Shown: piece after piece, positions 32,503 to 40,989 of the stretch
Numbering within the stretch: the stretch's first letter is position 1
Layout: the number at the start of each line of letters is the position of its first letter
Source: Bradyrhizobium sp. NAS80.1
Lineage (GTDB): Bacteria > Pseudomonadota > Alphaproteobacteria > Rhizobiales > Xanthobacteraceae
Assembly: GCF_001908205.1 (NCBI RefSeq)
Contig: NZ_LGHL01000095.1
Coordinates: 1-40,989 of the forward strand
Reading direction: 5' to 3'
Length of the DNA stretch: 40,989 bases
Notes under the pieces: model-generated
Told to the model about the DNA's origin: nothing
Seen by the model: only the letters and a program-made list of their open reading frames with translations
Database searches by the model: none
Program-made: the position numbers and the translations under genes

Positions 32503-33360
32503 ATGAGCAAGCTGAAAATCGCATTCCAGGGCGAGCCTGGGGCCAATTCCCACATCGCCATCGTTGAGGCCTATCCTGACGCCGAGCCGATGCCCTGCTC
32601 GACATTCGAGGATGCGCTGTCGGCGATCTCCTCGGGCGAGGCCGATCTCGGCATGATCCCGATCGAGAATTCGGTCGCGGGCCGCGTCGCCGACATCCAT
32701 CACCTCCTGCCGGCCTCCGGCCTCTTCATCGTCGGCGAATGGTTTCTGCCGATCCGGCATCAACTGATGGCTGTGAAGGGGACCAAGCTCGCCGATATCA
32801 AGAGCGTCGAGAGCCACGTGCATGCGCTCGGCCAGTGCCGGCGCATCATCCGCAAGCTCGGCATCAAGCCGATCGTGCACGCCGACACCGCCGGCAGTGC
32901 CCGCGACATCTCCGAGCGCAAGGACAAGACTGTCGCCGCGATCGCCTCGCGGCTTGCCGCGCAGATCTACGGCCTCGACGTCCTCGCCGAGGACATCGAG
33001 GACGAGTCGCACAACACGACGCGCTTCGTGGTGCTGGCGCGCGAGCCGAAATGGGCGGCGCAAGGCTCCGGCCCGCTGGTCACGACTTTTGTATTCCGGG
33101 TGCGCAACCTGCCGGCCGCGCTCTACAAGGCGCTGGGCGGCTTTGCCACCAACGGCGTCAACATGACCAAGCTCGAGAGCTACATGGTCGACGGCAATTT
33201 CTTCGCCACGCAGTTCTATGCTGACGTCGACGGCCACCCCGAGGACAAGGGCCTCGCCTTCGCGATCGAGGAGCTGAAATTCTTCTCGCGCGAATTCCGC
33301 ATTGTCGGCGTGTATCCGGGGCACCCGTTCCGGGCAACGTTCAGCGAGACGCAGGATTAG
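32503..33360 (+). CDS. pheA: Prephenate dehydratase
   Basis: A 285-aa monofunctional enzyme converting prephenate to phenylpyruvate in phenylalanine synthesis. The PDT domain (residues 4-180) starts KIAFQGEPGANSHIAIVEAY and includes IPIENSVAGRVADIHHLLP and the catalytic-site HNTTRFVVLAREP. An ACT domain follows (TTFVFRVRNLPAALYKALGG, TKLESYMVDGNFFATQFYAD), which usually binds phenylalanine for feedback inhibition. It has no chorismate mutase part, the normal state in alphaproteobacteria. AGGAG lies 11 bases before the ATG. Confidence 0.95.
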   Translation: MSKLKIAFQGEPGANSHIAIVEAYPDAEPMPCSTFEDALSAISSGEADLGMIPIENSVAGRVADIHHLLPASGLFIVGEWFLPIRHQLMAVKGTKLADIKSVESHVHALGQCRRIIRKLGIKPIVHADTAGSARDISERKDKTVAAIASRLAAQIYGLDVLAEDIEDESHNTTRFVVLAREPKWAAQGSGPLVTTFVFRVRNLPAALYKALGGFATNGVNMTKLESYMVDGNFFATQFYADVDGHPEDKGLAFAIEELKFFSREFRIVGVYPGHPFRATFSETQD

Positions 33361-33362
33361 TC

Positions 33363-33479
33363 TCGTGTCCCGGACGCGCGAAGCGCGAGCCGGGACCCAG
33401 GGGCCGCGATACCCGGGGGGCACGATGGGCCCCAGCTCAGCAGCGCATCATTTCATTCTGCGCTGCGTCCGGGGCACGA
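33363..33479. repeat. REP-like palindromic element between pheA and LLM gene
   Basis: Outer arms TCGTGTCCCGGACGC (33363-33377) and GCGTCCGGGGCACGA (33465-33479) are inverted with one mismatch; the left half also contains CGCGCGAAGCGCG, a smaller palindrome. It fills a convergent gap, the usual place for such elements in Bradyrhizobium-type genomes, and may help end transcription. Copy number was not checked. Confidence 0.6.
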
Positions 33480-33485
33480 TAGCGT

Positions 33486-34505
33486 TTACGCGGCCGCGCT
33501 TTTCACCAGCCCGAACGCCTGCGCGAGCAGGGAATACGACTTCTTGCGCGCCTCGTGATCATACACGGCCGTGATCACCATCAATTCGTCCGGCCTGCTC
33601 GCATCGATCAGCGGCTGAAGCTTCTTCTGCACCGTCGCGGGGCTGCCGACGAACAGGCGCGAGCGGTTGCGGGCGATCGAGATGCGCTCGGCATCCGTAT
33701 AGGGATAGGCCACCGCCTCCTCGACGCTCGGCAGCGGAAGATATTGACCGCGGTCGCGGCGGAGACGATTGAGATCGAAGGAGGTGGCGAGTTTTTCGGC
33801 CTCTTCATCCGTGTCGGCCGCTATGACCGCGACCGCGAGGATCGCGTGCGGGCTCGCGCGCCAGGCCGAAGGCTGGAAACGGTTGCGGTAATGCACCATC
33901 GCGTCGATCGCATCGTGGGATGCGAAATGATGGGCGAAGGCGAAGCCCATGCCGACCTGAGCGGCCAATTCCGACGAATAATCACTGGAACCGAGCAGCC
34001 AGACCGGCGGCAGTGGCGTGTCGTCAGGCATCGCGACGACGTTGTTGTAGGGGTGGCCTGAGGGAAATTCGCGCGTCTCCCACAGGATCAATTCGTGCAG
34101 CCGCTCCAGGAAGTCGTCGCCCTCGCGCCGGTCAAGCCGGCTGCGGAGCGCATAGGCCGTGGCGCCATCCGTGCCGGGCGCGCGCCCGAGGCCGAGGTCA
34201 ATGCGGCCGGGAAACAGCGCCTCCAGCATCTTGAAGCGCTCGGCTACGACCAGCGGGGCGTGGTTCGGCAGCATGACGCCGCCGGAGCCAACACGGATGT
34301 GCTTCGTCACCGCCGCGATCTGCCCGATCATCACGTCGGGGGCGGGGCTCGCGACCGAGGCGAGGTTGTGGTGCTCGGCGAGCCAGTAGCGGACATAGCC
34401 GAGCCCGTCGACATGCCGCGCCAGGTCGATGCTGTTGCGCAGCGCGACGGCGGGTTTTGTGCCCGTGGTGACGACGGAGAGGTCGAGGACTGAGAGCGGA
34501 ATCAT
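33486..34505 (-). CDS. LLM-class (luciferase-like) flavin-dependent monooxygenase
   Basis: A 339-aa bacterial-luciferase-family protein. It starts MIPLSVLDLSVVTTGTKPAV and has the family features YWLAEHHNLASVASPAPDVM (about residues 41-60), RVGSGGVMLPNHAPLVVAER, GRIDLGLGRAPGTDGAT (FMN phosphate region) and PPVWLLGSSDYSSELAAQVG. The layout fits the MsnO8-type subgroup; such proteins use FMNH2 and O2 on unknown substrates. It is transcribed alone, convergent with pheA and divergent from metF. The function cannot be taken further from sequence. Confidence 0.92.
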   Translation of the reverse strand: MIPLSVLDLSVVTTGTKPAVALRNSIDLARHVDGLGYVRYWLAEHHNLASVASPAPDVMIGQIAAVTKHIRVGSGGVMLPNHAPLVVAERFKMLEALFPGRIDLGLGRAPGTDGATAYALRSRLDRREGDDFLERLHELILWETREFPSGHPYNNVVAMPDDTPLPPVWLLGSSDYSSELAAQVGMGFAFAHHFASHDAIDAMVHYRNRFQPSAWRASPHAILAVAVIAADTDEEAEKLATSFDLNRLRRDRGQYLPLPSVEEAVAYPYTDAERISIARNRSRLFVGSPATVQKKLQPLIDASRPDELMVITAVYDHEARKKSYSLLAQAFGLVKSAAA

Positions 34506-34885
34506 GGCGCGCTAACGTAGTGGAGGCCAGCCCGGCGGCAATGGGCAGACCGCGCAGGTCTGGCGCGCAAGCCGAGAGGCCACGTGCCGGGGCCTTTGTG
34601 GGACACACATCCTCCTGGCTGCAGGAATTTCATACTGCCCACAGAGACAGATTGCGTCATCTTGCCGCTAAAATTCCGCCATCACATTGATTTATCGTAA
34701 TTATTATCAACGGAACAGACTTCCCACCCATCCGCTCCATATAACCAAATATTTGTTCCATTTTTGCGAAAGTGGGCCATTTCCCATCATCGATGGGCTG
34801 TCGAGCGCGGCGGCTTTGGCTTATCTTAGCCTCTGCCAATCTAGACCTGACCGCCGGCCACGAAGACCCTGGAGTGAGTGGTGCC
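34506..34885. other. Intergenic region upstream of metF
   Basis: This 380-base gap separates the LLM gene from metF. Its middle part (about 34680-34770) is notably AT-rich for the window and should hold the metF-metH promoter. I saw no convincing SAM or cobalamin riboswitch core and no MetR-type box. An open frame upstream of metF from 34772 reads as noise and ends in the metF start. Confidence 0.5.
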
Positions 34886-35812
34886 ATGACCGATTTGACG
34901 ACGCCTGCCCAAGCCGACGGGCAAGACGGGCACCATGCCGTGAAGCGGCCTGCGATCTCCTTTGAGTTCTTCCCGCCCAAGACCGAGGAGATGGAGCGCA
35001 ATCTCTGGGAGACCATCAACCGGCTGGCTCCGCTCGAACCGAAATTCGTCTCGGTGACCTACGGCGCCGGCGGCTCGACCCGTGAGCGTACCCATTCGAC
35101 CATCGCCCGCATCCTGAAGGAGACCGCGCTGCTGCCGGCCGCGCATCTGACCTGTGTCGGCGCTTCGCGCGGCGAGATCGACGAGATCGTTGATCGCTAT
35201 CACGAGGTCGGCGTCCGCCACATCGTCGGCCTGCGCGGTGATCCGCCCGGCGGCATCGGCACGCCCTATTCCAGCCATCCCGACGGCTACCAGAGCTCCG
35301 CCGAGCTCGTCGCGGGGATCAAGAAGCGGCATGCCGACATCGAGGTCTCGGTCTCGGCGTACCCAGAGAAACACCCTGAAGCGCGCGACTTCGACGCCGA
35401 CATCGATACGCTGCAGGCCAAGGTCGATGCGGGCGCAACGCGCGCGATCACCCAGGTCTTCTTCGATAACGACCTCTACTTCCGCTACCTCGACCGCGTC
35501 CGCGCCCGCGGCATCAACATCCCGATCGTGCCGGGCATCATGCCCATGCACAATTTCAAGCAGGCCCGCAATTTCGTCACCCGCGCCGGCACCACGGTGC
35601 CCGACTGGTTCGCGGCGAAATTCGAGGGCCTCGATGACGACGCCGAGACCCGCAAGCTGGTGGCCGCGGCTGTCGCGGCCGGCCAGGTGCAGAAGCTGGC
35701 AAAGCACGGCGTCGACACCTTCCATTTCTACACCATGAACCGCGCCGATCTCGTGTTCGCGATCAGCCATTTGCTCGGCATTCGCGCCAAGAGCGCGCAG
35801 AAGGCGGCCTAA
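34886..35812 (+). CDS. metF: Methylenetetrahydrofolate reductase
   Basis: A 308-aa FAD-dependent TIM-barrel enzyme reducing 5,10-methylene-THF to 5-methyl-THF, the methyl donor used by the MetH encoded next. Family motifs: ISFEFFPPKTEEMERNLWET, KFVSVTYGAGGSTRERTHST, HLTCVGASRGEID, VGLRGDPPGG and ITQVFFDNDLYFRYLDRVRA, then VPGIMPMHNFKQ. I use the ATG at 34886 (MTDLTTPAQADG); extension to 34772 gives residues unlike the family. metH begins seven bases after its stop, a clear two-gene pathway operon. Confidence 0.95.
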   Translation: MTDLTTPAQADGQDGHHAVKRPAISFEFFPPKTEEMERNLWETINRLAPLEPKFVSVTYGAGGSTRERTHSTIARILKETALLPAAHLTCVGASRGEIDEIVDRYHEVGVRHIVGLRGDPPGGIGTPYSSHPDGYQSSAELVAGIKKRHADIEVSVSAYPEKHPEARDFDADIDTLQAKVDAGATRAITQVFFDNDLYFRYLDRVRARGINIPIVPGIMPMHNFKQARNFVTRAGTTVPDWFAAKFEGLDDDAETRKLVAAAVAAGQVQKLAKHGVDTFHFYTMNRADLVFAISHLLGIRAKSAQKAA

Positions 35813-35819
35813 GACAAAA

Positions 35820-39707
<3,888 letters not shown>

Positions 39708-39711
39708 AAAA

Positions 39712-39740
39712 CAACCCCATGCACAGTAGAGATGGGGTTG
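39712..39740 (+). terminator. Hairpin just after metH
   Basis: CAACCCCAT (39712-39720) pairs perfectly with ATGGGGTTG (39732-39740) around an 11-base loop, four bases after the metH stop. Only A-rich sequence precedes and AAAGTCTTGA follows, so intrinsic termination would be weak. The stretch 39741-39855 holds no gene that I can support. Confidence 0.4.
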
Positions 39741-39855
39741 AAAGTCTTGATGAATTTCGGTCCTACCGAAACGACTTGCTGCGTCGGGCAAAACACCTGT
39801 ATCAATCCATGATCGCCCACCGCGCCCGTCTGGCACTCACCGCCTCGCCGATCCC

Positions 39856-39959
39856 GTCATTCCGGGGCGCGCTCCTTGGCGTGAGCCCGGAATCCATTTG
39901 TCCACATCACCCGCTGCACGATGGATTCCGGGCTCGCGCTACGCGCGCCCCGGAATGAC
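39856..39959. repeat. REP-like element with two nested perfect inverted repeats
   Basis: Outer arms of 17 bp (39856-39872 with 39943-39959; GTCATTCCGGGGCGCGC) and inner arms of 15 bp (39883-39897 with 39921-39935; GAGCCCGGAATCCAT) are each perfect. The whole can fold as one long cruciform or hairpin. It sits between convergent metH and the GST gene. The motif is typical of dispersed palindromes in Bradyrhizobium-type genomes. Confidence 0.8.
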
Positions 39960-39971
39960 TGAGGCGGGGCC

Positions 39972-40601
39972 TCACCCCTTCGGCGGCGCCAGCGGCTGCA
40001 CGATCTCCTTGAACGGTGCCAGCGCCTCGCAGCGCTCGGCATGCGCTGACAGCACCGGGTAGCGCGAAGGTTCGAACAATTGCGGATGCGCCTCGCGGGT
40101 GAAGCGGACGACGCAGGCAACCGCGACGTCGGCGTGGCCGATGCGGTCACCCAGCCAGTACGGCGTCGTCACCCTGCCACGCTCGGCCTCGAGCACGCCG
40201 AGCACGTCCGCAATCTGCGCCTGGCAGCGCTCGACCCACAGCGCAAGCTGTTCCTTGCGCAGCACTCGCTCATAGAGCAGGCTGACCGCCTTGTCGCCAA
40301 GGCCGGTGGCGAGCGCGCAGACGCGCAGGTGGCGCCGCCGCTCGGCGCCGCCGCGCGGCAACATCGCCCTCTCTGATCCTGCGAGCTCGTCGAGATAGTC
40401 CAGAATGATCGTGCTCTCGATCAGCGCCTCGCCATCGTCGAGCACCAGCGTCGGCACGCGGCGCAGCGGATTGTAGGGGGCGATCTTGTCGGCATCGCCG
40501 AAGGTCGACCACGGCCTGTGCTCGAAGGCGAGACCGTAGAGTCGGAGCGCAATCGCGACGCGGCGGACGAAGGGGGAGTCGTATTGGCCGATCAGGAACA
40601 T
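39972..40601 (-). CDS. Glutathione S-transferase family protein
   Basis: A 209-aa protein with the N-terminal thioredoxin-like GST fold: MFLIGQYDSPFVRRVAIALR (Ser of DSPF at the glutathione site), YNPLRRVPTLVLDDGEALIE (cis-Pro in RVPTLVL and the ES pair binding the gamma-Glu) and the helical C-terminal domain with GDRIGHADVAVACVVRFT (N-capping box). Probably conjugates or reduces electrophiles; the substrate is unknown. I use the ATG at 40601, since the open frame upstream to 40793 has no GST match. It is a single gene on the minus strand. Confidence 0.92.
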   Translation of the reverse strand: MFLIGQYDSPFVRRVAIALRLYGLAFEHRPWSTFGDADKIAPYNPLRRVPTLVLDDGEALIESTIILDYLDELAGSERAMLPRGGAERRRHLRVCALATGLGDKAVSLLYERVLRKEQLALWVERCQAQIADVLGVLEAERGRVTTPYWLGDRIGHADVAVACVVRFTREAHPQLFEPSRYPVLSAHAERCEALAPFKEIVQPLAPPKG

Positions 40602-40785
40602 GGTTCTTGCTCTTCTCAGTGGTTGGGCCACGGCATGGCCATCCAGTTCATCGCCAGAGCGCGCCGGCCGCAACAAGAATCTGGGAAAGAGAGCAATGTG
40701 CCCGCCGCAGCAAAGCAGGATCAATGTGCGGCTTCGCTCGCCCGCGCTACGGTCGGCGGCGGCGCCCGCTGCTAGGGCGTGTACC

Positions 40786-40884
40786 AGAGCCATTTCCGTC
40801 CCGATGGAATCGGGACGGGGCTCTAGACTTTTGTTTTAACGCGTTTTCTTTACGCGAACCGGTATCCACTTCGCTTGAAAACGC
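40786..40884. repeat. Dispersed palindromic repeat of rhizobial type
   Basis: CCGTCCCGAT (40796-40805) pairs with ATCGGGACGG (40809-40818), extended by AGAGCC/GGCTCT (40786-40791, 40819-40824). Beside it a second pair, GCGTTTTC...ACGCGA (40841-40857) with TCGC...GAAAACGC (40871-40884), encloses the familiar ACCGGTATCCACTTCGC core. I recognise both as intergenic sequences recurring across Bradyrhizobium and relatives; copy number was not tested. The 184 bases before it (40602-40785) show nothing I can name beyond room for the GST promoter. Confidence 0.65.
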
Positions 40885-40889
40885 TCTAG

Positions 40890-40989
40890 CAGGCTGTTGA
40901 AGAAGTCGGTAGCGAAGCGTTTCGTGTCGTGATTCTCTAGGATCAGGATTTAACTAGGGGGGCGCGATGCGTGGGAGTGACGAACGGTC
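40890..40989 (+). mobile_element. Left end of an insertion sequence, runs off the window
   Basis: The sequence from 40890 opens CAGGCTGTTGAAGAAGTCGG, a terminal inverted repeat of the kind seen on IS1182/IS5-like elements in rhizobia, followed 57 bases later by the likely transposase start. It begins directly after the dispersed repeat. The right end lies outside the window, so completeness and any target duplication cannot be judged. Confidence 0.6.
40967..40989 (+). CDS. Transposase N-terminus (partial)
   Basis: From ATG 40967 the frame reads MRGSDER up to the window edge. This matches the start of a transposase family found in Bradyrhizobium, and the upstream inverted repeat agrees. The GGGGGG before it at 40957-40962 could serve as a ribosome-binding site. 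Seven residues are too few for a firm family call. Confidence 0.5.

Noticed and set aside
33411..33440. Transposon end in the pheA-LLM gap
   Set aside because: The inverted arms fit a REP-like element; no transposase or target duplication is present.
34506..34885. SAM-II or cobalamin riboswitch before metF-metH
   Set aside because: I looked for conserved cores and a pseudoknot arrangement and found none that I could defend.

Overview
The window looks like the chromosome of an alphaproteobacterium of the Bradyrhizobium / Nitrobacteraceae type. This rests on high GC, a Caulobacter-style cpa/tad pilus locus, a membrane-anchored CycM-type cytochrome c, kdsB-pheA adjacency, and intergenic palindromic repeats of the sort common in that family. 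The assignment is by recognition; no search was run.

Layout. Positions 1-1230 hold a cold-shock/translation block: the C-terminal tail of an RhlE-like RNA helicase, infA, and a cold-shock protein gene with a long structured leader and a strong terminator. Positions 1311-2569 (minus) hold two TadE/TadG pseudopilin genes. Positions 3015-5781 hold a TetR gene, a frameshifted SDR gene, a damaged MFS gene and a scrap of tyrosine integrase: a decayed acquired cassette lying inside the pilus region. Positions 5822-17350 hold the rest of the Flp pilus machinery: an orphan CpaC N-domain protein, a sterol-desaturase-family enzyme, the Flp pilin (54 aa), then cpaA-cpaB-cpaC-cpaD-cpaE-cpaF-tadB-tadC and, on the other strand, the TPR lipoprotein tadD. 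cpaF carries an apparent +1 frameshift in its Pro/Ala-rich N-terminus.

Positions 17564-20177 hold a small membrane protein, an M17 leucyl aminopeptidase and an overlapping NlpC/P60 peptidase. Positions 20181-23055 hold a sulfur-stress island (persulfide-dioxygenase-like hydrolase, BigR/SqrR-like ArsR repressor, rhodanese membrane fusion, TauE/SafE exporter) bounded by two 57-bp direct repeats. Both repeats encode the last 17 codons and stop of the neighbouring yejF gene, so the island appears to have inserted at the 3' end of that gene and regenerated it. Positions 23002-30737 (minus) hold a peptide-type ABC importer operon: two tandem Tat-exported binding proteins, two permeases and a double ATPase. 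The first binding-protein gene is broken by a one-base insertion in a G6 run.

Positions 30950-40601 are housekeeping genes: cycM, kdsB, pheA, a luciferase-like monooxygenase, metF-metH (methionine synthesis) and a glutathione S-transferase. REP-like palindromes lie at 33363-33479 and 39856-39959. The right edge holds a family-typical repeat followed by the left end of an insertion sequence that runs off the window.

Two themes stand out. First, acquired modules have landed within otherwise conserved loci, and in the BigR-island case the junction can be read at base level. Second, three separate reading-frame breaks (SDR, cpaF, yejA-like) all fall on runs of exactly six G or C with one base too many, which suggests a shared cause, possibly homopolymer error in the assembly. 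I did not see a wholly unprecedented system; the BigR-type island junction and the csp leader are the most informative structures.
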